A stretch of DNA of 19,803 bases from Spirogloea muscicola (lineage: Eukaryota > Streptophyta > Zygnematophyceae > Spirogloeales > Spirogloeaceae), in contig WELB01000005.1 in NCBI GenBank assembly GCA_009602725.1, positions 555,457 to 575,259 of the forward strand, written 5' to 3'. Both the position numbers and the translations under genes were made by a program. Positions 8,595 to 17,645 of the stretch are shown here, piece by piece. The notes beneath the pieces are model-generated. The model searched no databases. It was not told the origin of the DNA and saw only the letters and a list, made by a program, of their open reading frames with translations. The number at the start of each line of letters is the position of its first letter. The first letter of the stretch is position 1.

Positions 8595-9188
8595 ATGAGC
8601 ACCGCGGCGGCGGCGCCGCGGCCGCGCTCCGCGTCCCGTGCCGCCGTCGACGACAAGGTGAGCCTCTCGGAGCGCAAAGACTGCGTATCGCTCTCTGTGG
8701 CGAACTCAGGACCCGTCCGCCGTCAAGGCCTGCGCTTCTCGGCGTGGTAGCGGAGCTCGAGCCGCTTCCGGAGACGAGCCACCGGCACCTGCCGCGCCGC
8801 TTCTTCGCCATCGCGAGCAGCTACTTTGTTGGCGATCAGCGGTGGAAGGCGCGCAGCCTCATGGCCGTGATGCTGGCCCTCACTGTCCTCAAGACCGGTG
8901 AGCAGTGTGGGCACGACTATGCAATATCCAGCTTCGGACACCTCCGAGCACAGGTCTCTCTCGCCGCTCCGCTGCTGCCTGCTCGGCATTTCAGCCTCAC
9001 AGAGTCCTCCCTGCAACCTGATGCTGTCTTGACTTAAGGCCAGGGTAGTTGACTGTGCCTTGATACCTTCATGCTCTTTTGTTGGTGTGGCCAACTGTAT
9101 CAGGGCATTGATGTCATACACGCAGCGGGACTTCACCACTGCCATGGCAAAGAGGGACAAGGACGCGTTCTACTTCTCAATGGTCAAA
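8595..9188 (+). pseudogene. Truncated, frameshifted duplicate of the ABC transporter 5' end
   Basis: It matches the start of the intact transporter at 12003-12621. The presumed start ATGAGCACCGCGGCGG (8595) corresponds to ATGAGCGCGGCGG (12003). The segment 8788-8897 encodes RRFFAIASSYFVGDQRWKAR then LMAVMLALTVLKTG and ends in the same donor position (ACCG|GTGAGC). After an intron of about 206 bases, 9104-9188 encodes MSYTQRDFTTAMAKRDKDAF then YFSMVK, homologous to exon 2. The copy is broken: its second exon is 7 bases shorter than the intact one before SYTQRDF, so splicing at the conserved sites runs into TGA. Homology ends at about 9188, and no transporter exon follows before 11564. A partial duplication is the simplest reading. 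Confidence 0.8.
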
Positions 9189-9201
9189 TAATGGTCAAAT
9201 A
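9182..9201. repeat. Short direct repeat at the end of the ABC transporter homology
   Basis: TGGTCAAATA is followed by ATGGTCAAATA, a near-exact tandem pair exactly where similarity to the intact gene ends. It might be a footprint of the rearrangement or a chance duplication. Confidence 0.4.
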
Positions 9202-9254
9202 CCGCATCCTTGTCCTTGTTGTTTCGCCACTGGCAGAGAAACTCGTCTCCGGGT

Positions 9255-9390
9255 AGCGGGTCCCCTGTCTACAGCCAGAGGCTGCAGCCAAAGCGCGAGC
9301 GGCACGCAGATGCAACGCGTGTGCCGTTGACCGCTGCAGAGATGCAAGCCAATGGCCAAGAGAGAATGCACGCGGTGGGCATGAATTGAA
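9255..9390 (-). pseudogene. Retroelement ORF remnant (fragment 2)
   Basis: The minus strand reads SLQRSTAHALHLRAARALAA followed by ASGCRQG, closely matching SLQRSLAFAVHLRAGRALAA in the fragment at 7210-7569. Only the last 35 or so residues remain. It abuts the broken transporter copy. Confidence 0.5.
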
Positions 9391-9424
9391 CGGGAGGCTT
9401 AGCTGAAGCCAGTGCACTACTGTG

Positions 9425-9700
9425 GGGAGAACACAACGAGCTTTTCCTCCAAAGGGGTCCCCTGTCTATGACCAGAGGCTGCAGCCAGCGTGCGACCGTC
9501 ACGCAGATGCAATGCGTGTGCCAGTGACGGCTGCAGCGATATTGACAGGCGCATGCGATACACCTGGACGGGAAAGCCTTCCGCCTAGAATCGGCCTACT
9601 CGCCTTGGTGACGTCGGGAGACCGAGCTGCGCCTAGCCGGTGCAGGAGCTCGAGCCACGGAGCGCTGGAAAGGGCAAGAGGCTGTGCATGGCCAGCCCAG
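9425..9700 (-). pseudogene. Retroelement ORF remnant (fragment 3)
   Basis: Minus-strand segments in two frames match fragment 1: APWLELLHRLGA corresponds to AKWLDLLHRLA, and VQVYRMRLSISLQPSLAHAL then HLRDGRTLAAASG corresponds to the C-terminal helix. A frame change between the two blocks shows that it is not functional. Confidence 0.5.
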
Positions 9701-10210
9701 AACACACCACAGACAATCTTGATGGAGGTGTGGCGGGCTTGAGTCTTGAAATCCTCATGGGTGTGTGGGGGAATTAAGTGCTTCTGCACAAAGAGTAGTG
9801 GCTGATAGGTGGCCATCCTGCATAACGTTAGCTGGGGCATAAGCTTGCAATTTTGAGGCCGGCGTAGCATTCTAAGGAATTATGATCAGACAACCGCGTT
9901 CGCTAAACAGCAGTGGGACAACAGCTGAGATCAAGCTATTTGGTGCCGGATGTGAAGTGCCCAACGGCAAAAGCCCGAGCAAGCAGTGAAGCACGACCAG
10001 CCTGAATGTGCACGGCAAACACAGAAGAGCATTGCAAGACACCAGCAACCCCATGCGGTATCTGTGTTGGACAAAGCAAGCGGGGAGCATTGAACCTCGC
10101 CTGCTACAGCTCAATGTCTGCCAGCGCCATAGGCCAGCAGTGCGGCGGGCGAGGGAATGAGGAGCTTCAGCCACGGCCTCGCCAAGCGACCGCGGTTGTC
10201 AGTGGCCATG
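9701..10210. other. Intergenic stretch without recognisable features
   Basis: Short unrelated open frames on both strands; no family resemblance and no RNA gene seen. Confidence 0.5.
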
Positions 10211-10330
10211 GGGAGAATGGTCGTTGTCGGGCTGGCGAGGGCTGTAAAAAGCTAGCCAGAATAGATTGGACAAGGTCCAAGGGGCCGGAGAGCGCTGTAA
10301 CACGCAACTAAGCGAGTACGACGAAGGATG
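10211..10330 (+). repeat. Dispersed hairpin repeat, copy F (diverged)
   Basis: GGCGAGGGCTGTAAAAAGCT, then AGCCAGAATAGATTGGACAA and GGTCCAAGGGGCCGGAG follow the order of blocks in copies B and C. The stem is reduced to GGCT/AGCC (10240-10256). A still weaker minus-strand relative may lie at about 10420-10520. Confidence 0.55.
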
Positions 10331-10544
10331 GTCGCTTAGTACTCCCTAATAAGCAGCCTCAATCCATAGTAGCGACTTGCGAGCTGCGTAATTTAGTGCT
10401 CATCCGGCCCATTGTTCTCATGTCATTCTCTTGTGAGGCCCTTCGCAGCCCTCGCCCCCTTTGTAAGAGCTTCGTCTTCTTTCACAGCCATCGCCCCTTT
10501 TGCGGAGCTCCTCCATCTGTGCTGTAACACTGCTTAGTAGCCGC

Positions 10545-10620
10545 AGGTCAGCACGCGCAGAGGTTGCTGATTGATGCCGGAAACCTTGATTGCAGGTTGC
10601 AAGCGCCCATGCCACCAACT
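10545..10620 (-). repeat. Diverged inverted repeat, left arm
   Basis: The reverse complement resembles 11052-11130: both contain GTTGCAAGC/GTCACTTGC-like blocks, TTTCCGGCATCA versus TTTGGGCATCA, and GCAACCTCTGC versus GCGACCTCTAC. Similarity is modest, and which element it derives from is unknown. Confidence 0.4.
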
Positions 10621-11564
10621 AGAGCCGCCCAGCCCGCTGCCTGGAGCAAAGCATGGGCGTGAGTAGGATGCAGACAGCTTGACACGCGGCGCAAGAACGA
10701 CAATCATGCTGCCAGCAAGGGCATCTCAGCCAATCACATCCTCCCACTTTTAGTACATTAGGCTGGCACTGCTCTCAAGCATGACGTGATAATGAGGACT
10801 AAGCAACCATAGAGCGTACGACTCAGGAAAGCACATGTTAACTGAGAATGCCGCTCAAATTTTCTGATAGAAATCGCAATGTAGGAATGGTGGGAAAGGA
10901 GTAGCCCCGCCTATGTGGGGACGTGGTCAAGGAGGAAGCCCCAGACCCCAAGCACAAAGTTGCAAACTGTCCAGCAGGACCAGTGGCTACTGCAGATGAC
11001 CACTCAGTAACTCCTACAACACTGTCGCTGGTCGAGCTGGTCGAGCTTTAGCTGGTGGTAGACGGGCTTGTCACTTGCCGTCCAGTATTTGGGCATCAGT
11101 TGGCGACCTCTACATGCAGACTCGTCGGTACTATGTGGGGCAGCTTAGCAGCAGGTGATGTGCATTTCTTAATGTGCTTGCCTTTGATGACTTGGCAGTC
11201 GGTGGCTGGACCTCCTGTAGCGGCTTGCATGGCGGGCCATCCATCGTCGGCAAGGTGAGCTGCCCGGCGCCGAAGGCCCTCCGGGTCGCTTGCCCAGGTG
11301 TTCCGCAGCGGCAATCCAATTCCTTCCAACGAATTCCGAGGCTCGCGCAGTGCACTTGCAGGCAGGCAGTTTGCATTACCATCACCATCTCTCACGATAC
11401 ACGCTTCGTGCTCCCTAAACAGCCGCAAGTCGGAACGACCATCATCCGGTACGAAGGCAAGTACAGATAGCCAAATACATAGGGAAGACGAGCAAATATG
11501 GAAGGCCACCTGCTGCACTACTAAGTAAGGGATGGAGCGTGTACATAAAGTAAAGGAGTTATTA
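10621..11564. other. Intergenic stretch, no gene supported
   Basis: Includes the right arm (about 11052-11130) of the diverged inverted repeat. A minus-strand open frame of 140 codons (11096-11518) contains a protein-like stretch (LRRRAAHLADDGWPAMQAAT), but I recognise no family and it begins with a non-ATG codon. A duplicated GTCGAGCTGGTCGAGCTT is at about 11031-11049. Confidence 0.35.
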
Positions 11565-11958
11565 GGGGCTGTTTACACTTGGTCGAGTGGTCACGGTCGT
11601 CTTGACCGCCTTGTTAGCGCTGGGTCGCGGCCACGGAGGCCGACGGCCGCCTGCACTTGTGGTACCGTATTTGGAATTCCGTGCATTTGGAACGGGGGTG
11701 CCAGCTGTCCGATTTCGGGCAGGCCGGGCGAAGGGGTGGACGTGGGAGGGGGGGTTTTGGTCAGAACTGGGCCATCCAGTTCCGGCCGCCCTCGTGGCCA
11801 ACGGCGCCGTCTGCTCCTTAACGGGGGCAAGAGGCGTCGTGGTCAGCGTCCGATGTGGCGCCTCCGTGGCGTGTGACCACGACCGGGCCCGCAAGGTTCC
11901 ATACACCGCGCGACACGTATCCCTCAGCGCGACCGGCCGACCAAGTGTGAACAGGCCC
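11565..11958. mobile_element. Tourist/PIF-Harbinger-like MITE with TTA target duplication
   Basis: Left end GGGGCTGTTTACACTTGG and right end (reverse complement) GGGCCTGTTCACACTTGG form 21-bp terminal inverted repeats with 19 matches. TTA flanks both sides (11562-11564 and 11959-11961), the 3-base target duplication typical of PIF/Harbinger; the GGGCCTGTTYRC-type terminus is also typical of Tourist MITEs. At 394 bases with no transposase motif, it is non-autonomous. Its right end is 14 bases before ATG 11973 and 44 before ATG 12003 of the ABC transporter, so it must lie in that gene's promoter or 5' leader. The truncated duplicate at 8595 has no equivalent upstream sequence. Confidence 0.85.
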
Positions 11959-12002
11959 TTAAGCGAGGGGGGATGGCCAGGCGTTCATCCGCGGCGCCTG
12001 CA

Positions 12003-12033
12003 ATGAGCGCGGCGGCCGCGCCCTCCGCCTCCG

Positions 12034-12067
<34 letters not shown>

Positions 12068-15000
12068 GCCTTGGGCGGTCGCCGCCGTCGCCCGGGAGCT
12101 CGGAGGAGCTTGGTTATGGAGGGGGACAACCGGCTTCCCGCGGGGTGGGNGCCGCCGCCGCCGCCGCCGGCGATGGAGACGGCCGCGTGCCGGCGGCAGA
12201 GGCGCCGCCGCCGCCGGTGTCCAAGCGGCGGCTGCTGCGCCGCTTCTTCGCGATCGCCGGCGCCTTCTTCCGCGGCAGCGCCCGCTGGAAGGCGCGTGGC
12301 CTCATGGCCGTCATGCTCGCCCTCTCCGCGGGCAGCACCGGTGAGCGCGCCCTGATCGGAGGCCCTCGCTCGCGGCAGCGAGTTCCATTGTGCTGCTCCC
12401 GTCATGCAGCTGACAGGCTCTCTGATGTACTTCCTGTACTATCGCCGCTAGTCCCAAACCTTTGGATTGTCTTTGGCAGATGTGATCAACCCTTCTGTTG
12501 CTCCACACTGTCCGCTGCAATAGGTATCATGGTGGTGCTATCGTACACGCAGCGGGACTTCTCCACAGCAATGGCTGCTAAGGACAGGGAGACGTTCTAT
12601 GTTGCAATTCTCAAGTTCCTTGGCATTGTCGCCGTGGCAGCACCCCTGTTTGCTATGTACGACTACATGCAGGTGGAATGTGTTCTGTTGTCAGGACAGT
12701 CCTGTGGCAGCCAGTCAATCAATATCAATGTCCGCTGGTTTCATAACATAGTCAGCTTCTGCACCAATCTGCTCCTTCGTTGGGATTAAAGACAGCTCTT
12801 GCGTCTTCACTTTGTGAAAGCTGCAGCAACGTTTGGGGATATTGAGTGCCAGCCCACTCTTGCGACCACTGGTGCAGGGTGTGTTGATCCTGGAGTGGAG
12901 GGTGTGGCTTACAAAGCGACTGATGGAGCAATACTTTGGTGAGTCTGGGTTGCTGGGCTAAGTCCTCTAGCGTTGGAACCACCACCAGCACAGAGCTCGT
13001 TGTACACTGACAGTCTGCCACCAGCAGTGTGTTGCATAACTTGCTTTCAGTATATTTCTACACCCTTCTGTAGGGACGCTCTGCAGGTTGCATAGTCAGA
13101 CTGCAAGGACAACCCTGGACTTTCTCACTGTTTATCAGGGCCCAGTAGGTGCCTGATATCCGAATGACTGCCATCTGTCCCGCTTGCGCTGGTGAAGCCA
13201 ACAGAGCCTACTTTGCCGTCAAAATGGACGGCACGCTGGACAACCCCGATCAGCGCATCTGTGAGGACGCCGCCAGCTTTGCCGCCACGACTGTCAGCAT
13301 CATCACCATCATCGTCAACAAAGTCCTGAACCTGGGCGCCTTTGCTGGTGTGCTCTGGTGAGCGCCGCAGCTTGCACAGATCCTCCCGGAAAGCTCGTCC
13401 AGATTGCCAAGGCAGAGGAGCAAATTTTGCAATGCAAGTGCCACTCAGGGCTTGCAGTTGAGTTGTAGGGGTTGGCTTCAAGCGCATTTGTCATTTTAAT
13501 ACACCGCCATTACACTGGACAAGCTCATGTATCCACTGTGAACAAATAGCATCCATGTCAGTCTGTTCGTGACAAATGTCAGAGACTGCTCAGACAGTTA
13601 TTACTGCGTGCGGCTTCACTGGCAGGTCGATCTCCCCGCAGCTGGTATACTTCATAGTTGTATACTCTGCTGTTGGGACCTTAATTACGGTCCGGCTTTT
13701 TGGCCTCAAGCTGATGGCATTGCAATTTGAGGTGATCATCACATGCTCTACATCCACTAAGCTTGAAGCAATGTGTTGTACTTCGAATGCAGCTCAGTGG
13801 AGGCCCACTCTTATTGCTTTGACTAGCTAAAGCCAGCCATATTGTCTCTATCTTCATGTGTCAGAAGCTTGAGACTTACGTACTTTTCTCAGGGTGTGCA
13901 ACGCGAGGCAGATCTCCGTTATTCGCTCGTGCGCGTGCGCGACAACGCCGAGTCCATTGCATTTTACCGCGGCGAAAGTAGGGAGCTGGCATCTGTTCAG
14001 GTGAGATGCATGTGCTCGGCAGCTGGGTAGCGCATCCTCCAATGAGACGTAAACACCACCTCAAGAGGGAGATACTATTCTATGCTTTTGCAGAAAGTGC
14101 AGAGCAAAGTTTGGGTCCTGTGCAATACGCGTCTGACATGTAGATCTCTGGTGTTGCTGGAGTTCAGAGCTTTCTGAAGCGACTGGTGGAGAACACTTGG
14201 AAGCGCCTGGTGTGGAGCCGGTATCTGAGTCTCTTCGGAAATGTATATGATTATGCAACTATCGTCATCCCATCTCTTATCATCGCTCCACGATACTTCA
14301 AAGGCGAGGTAGTCCAAGAGTCTTGGCTTTAAGGCTAGCAGTATTGGACTCTCAAGCGGCTAGCAAAAGTGTATAGACTGGGAATCTTTCTGAGGCCAGC
14401 CTATTGCACCTCTAGACCTACCCATCAAGTATATGTAGAGTCACTTTAAGACATAGATCTTTCCAATCTCTGCCGCTTATGTGAAGCAGTTGACAAATGA
14501 TAGGTGGAGTTTGGCGTCGTTACTCAGACTGGCTTCGCTTTCCGGACTATCCTTCATGCTCTTACAGTCATCGTCAGTCGACTTGAGGATCTCAGGTTAA
14601 GTGTGTAGTCACCTTGCCTTCACCTTGCACTGCTCCTGTTAGATCTTTGGTGGGTCGTACCTTGTGACTGGGTGCTTTTGCATCAGCTTGAATGTGTCGT
14701 GTTGTACTCGGAAGTAGCTGCCAATGTTTTCTTGTCAAACATGGTTGTTGTTTTGGCCCTCAGCATGTACTGGACCTTCCGCTTGTTACCACCTCATGTT
14801 GCTCGGTGCGCAGCCAAGCACGGCGAGACTGACCTCTTTTCAAATTGAATGCAGCGGTCTGGCAGCCAAAGTGGAGCGCCTTGACGGCCTCCTGAAGTCA
14901 TTGGACTATCACTCTGGAAATGCCAGCAACCTCAGTGCTTCAACCCCAATTGCAGGGAAGGTGGAGAGCAGGGCAAAGCTTCGGAGAAGGCTGTCAGAGA

Positions 15001-16783
15001 AGAAGGCCAATGGCATTGAGCTTGCAGAGACACCTGCATCCAGGGCTGCCGACTCCGAGCCCCTGCTGCAAAGCGTTGTCTCCATGAGACCTCCTGGTAG
15101 GCGGATGCCAAGCATGATCGTTTCTCCAACGATAATTTGTCTGCTTTTGCCCCTTCTCTCCAGAATCTTCTTTAGCTTATGGCTCCAGATTAGAGACCCC
15201 TACACAAACAAACATGCAGACACTTGCTGCAGATTCGAGACCGAAACATGACAATCCTTGTGATACCTTGATTCTTGTGGCCTCGCTCACAGGATTGATC
15301 CTTCGCGAGATAGGGGACGTGCTCTCTCTGCATGGAGTCTCCGTGGTCACGCCAGACTTAAGGCAGGTCCTCTTTGAGCAACTGACATTCACGCTGGATA
15401 AGGGGGAGGCATTGCTTGTCATGGGCCCGTCTGGGTGCGGCAAATCATCCCTTTTACGTGCCATCGCCGGCCTCTGGCATACTGGCGAGGGTATGATTGT
15501 GTCACCACCCCCCGAGGACGTCTTCTTCCTCCCGCAGAAGCCATACATGCCTCTTGGATCATTGCGCACACAGGTTCACAGGCCTCTTGCCTACTCTTGA
15601 GTGAGCAGCTCTGCTCCCTCTTAGGCGTCATGTCGAGGAAGGCAGAGTTAAGGGCCTAGCATGTAATCTCGAAGCTGAGGTCAAAGTTGGTGTCAAAATT
15701 TACAATCTCATTAGTGATGGTACTGCAGCTTTGTCTCTTCTGGTATGTCGAGGGTCACACTGGACGCACACAACCCACTTGTCTGCTTTCTACTGATGCC
15801 CTCGATGCAGCTTCTTTTCCCTGGGGAAGCTGAGAAAGTGAAGACCGTGGATGAACCGCAGCTGCTCACAGTACTGGCTGATGTGGCACTTGAGTGGCTC
15901 CCGGGCCGAGTTGGCGGCCTGGACGCAGATTGCAACTGGGCGGACGTACTGAGCACTGGCGAGCAACAGCGCATCGCATTGGCACGTGTCATCCTGCATG
16001 TAAGTTCCTTCATCAAGCCTCAGACTCCAGGTCCAGTGTCTCAGGACGGAAGCATCAGACTTGAACGTCATCCCTCGCTACTCCACCTCAGGAAGTTGGA
16101 GGGTGTCTTTCTTTGCATCTTTGGTCAATCTTGAGTTGGAGAGCATCTGGTGAGCCTATGAGGGTATGGTGTGGGTGCCCCACCCTCATGATATGGCCCG
16201 ACTGTCCATAGCACTTTGAATGTCGAGCCGGGCAGTGTGTCTGCACGCTGCCTACGAGAGGACGCAGGCATCCTCTACAATAGTGATTGAGTCTTGAACT
16301 GGATTTCTGCTCGTGCGCAGCGGCCAGCCATTGCATTCTTGGACGAGGCCACAAGCGCGCTGGACGGTGCAAATGAGGCGCGGTTGTACACCCTGCTGAA
16401 GCAACATGTCGGCAGCTTTGTTAGCGTCGGCCATCGCATGTCTCTCCTGCAGTACCACACCCAGGTTTTGCTCTGCTCCAGCTAACACTTGCACAGACTT
16501 GGGGTGATGCATGACAACAGCGTGGCGCAGTCGTTGCTTATCAAGGCATGGCAGATGATGGGATTCTAAGTTTGCCTGTCCAATCCATCCACATTTGCTG
16601 CTGTTATACTTGTGACAGCTACCTGTGCATATGTCAAGCAGTTGCACTTTCTGTGCATATCAACAGGTGCTGCAATTTACAGAAGGTGCTTGTTGGACGT
16701 TTCAAAGACCCCGCGAGCTTCAGGAGGCCCAGCGTGCGCCCAGAGAGCCAGAATGGGTGCCAGAGGGCAGCTCACTTCAATGA
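12003..16783 (+). CDS. ABC half-transporter, SbmA/YddA type (plant ABCD2-like, probably chloroplastic)
   Basis: Membrane domain fused to an ATPase domain; it would dimerise in an organelle membrane, substrate unknown. Exons: about 12003-12340, 12524-12672, 12878-12938, 13198-13357, 13626-13731, 13893-14000, 14168-14308, 14504-14595, 14855-15096, 15293-15573, 15811-15999, 16321-16464, 16667-16783. Exons 1-13 join in phase, about 700 residues. Membrane-domain motifs: RRFFAIAG and RWKARGLMAVMLAL (exon 1), LSYTQRDFSTAM (2), LEWRVWLTKRLMEQYF (3), DNPDQRICEDAASF (4), WSISPQL (5), READLRYSLVRVRDNAESIA (6). ATPase motifs: Walker A GPSGCGKSS (10), FLPQKPYMPLGSLR (10), signature LSTGEQQR (11), Walker B AFLDEATSALD and H-loop VGHR (12). 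Exon 1 upstream of 12170 is uncertain: ATG 12003 is out of frame with the conserved part, and an N at 12150 in a triplet run may hide a length error. An Ala-rich N-terminus fits plastid targeting. Confidence 0.9.
12039..12070. repeat. (GCC)n run in the first exon of the ABC transporter
   Basis: Ten or so GCC units encode poly-Ala in the frame of ATG 12003, within a presumed plastid-targeting region. A second triplet run beginning with an N is at 12150-12170. Confidence 0.75.
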
Positions 16784-17645
16784 CCCGTGAGCCACTCGCG
16801 ATTGACGTGTCGCAGGCGCTTTTGTATACATGTCTTCAGTGTTTGATAGTGCCAGCTATACTGTCTTGGCATTGCAGGCTGTGATGCTCAAATCACATGC
16901 TTGTGACGCTTGCCGGGAGGGGTTCATCTCATAGGTATCGGGCGTGGAGACCATTGAGGGCGCAATTTAGTGCCCATCTTCACCTACACTTGTGTATGCT
17001 CAGCTGCATTAGCTTCTTAAAGAATTGGATTGAATTCGTAATTTCGAAAAATCAGCTGAAACTGCCTATGTTTGCACAAGGTCAAATGCTTGCACAAGTA
17101 GGAATGTGGGGTGGACACTGTGGCAGATTGGAAAGTAGGGGGACGTACATTGCTTTGGGCGGTTTCCATGCCTACACACCAGGCAGGTGCCTGCTGTGCT
17201 AACGATCTGCAACAAATATCTATGTACATTGCTTGCCAAGCTCTGCAGCCACTGACTGTTGCTCGGCATGTCAATGACTGACCTAAAACAAATGCAGGAC
17301 AGAGCAGAACCGCAGAGTCAGGGCAACGAAGTAAGGTTCTGGTCTCTAAATTGAGCCGCAACCCTGCGTCGGAGGCGCAATGCATAGTGGTCTCTGAGGC
17401 AGCTGGCAGCGGCGCACCAGCTAGGACGCCAATGAGAAGGAGAAGGGCGACGAAGGGGCCGTGCGTCTAAGAGTGGTAGCTGCCACTGCGACGCCAACTG
17501 GCCATGACGTTGCCTCGCCCTCACATTGCCGCAGCGTAGCCGCGGCGCGTTGGGTGTCAAAGTCGTCCAGTGATACCTATGGGCAAGCCGCAATACACAG
17601 GTGGACATGTCAGTCTGTGGACCCCCGGCAGCCGATTCTGGGGTT
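16784..17645. other. Convergent intergenic region between the ABC transporter and the GUCD1-like gene
   Basis: Both flanking genes end here, so the stretch should hold their 3' leaders. I see no conserved coding segment and no clear TGTAA signal for either gene in this interval. Confidence 0.5.

Noticed and set aside
11587-12006. 139-codon plus-strand ORF just before the ABC transporter
   Set aside because: It lies almost wholly within the MITE, is GC-rich so that several frames stay open, and has no transposase motifs.
16465-16562. Alternative C-terminus for the ABC transporter, either read-through to TAA 16483 or an exon at 16497
   Set aside because: Read-through gives an unrelated tail, and the exon at 16497 would need a 32-base intron and a wrong phase. 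Splicing 16464 to 16667 keeps phase and gives VLQFTEGACWTFQRPRELQ, a typical family ending.
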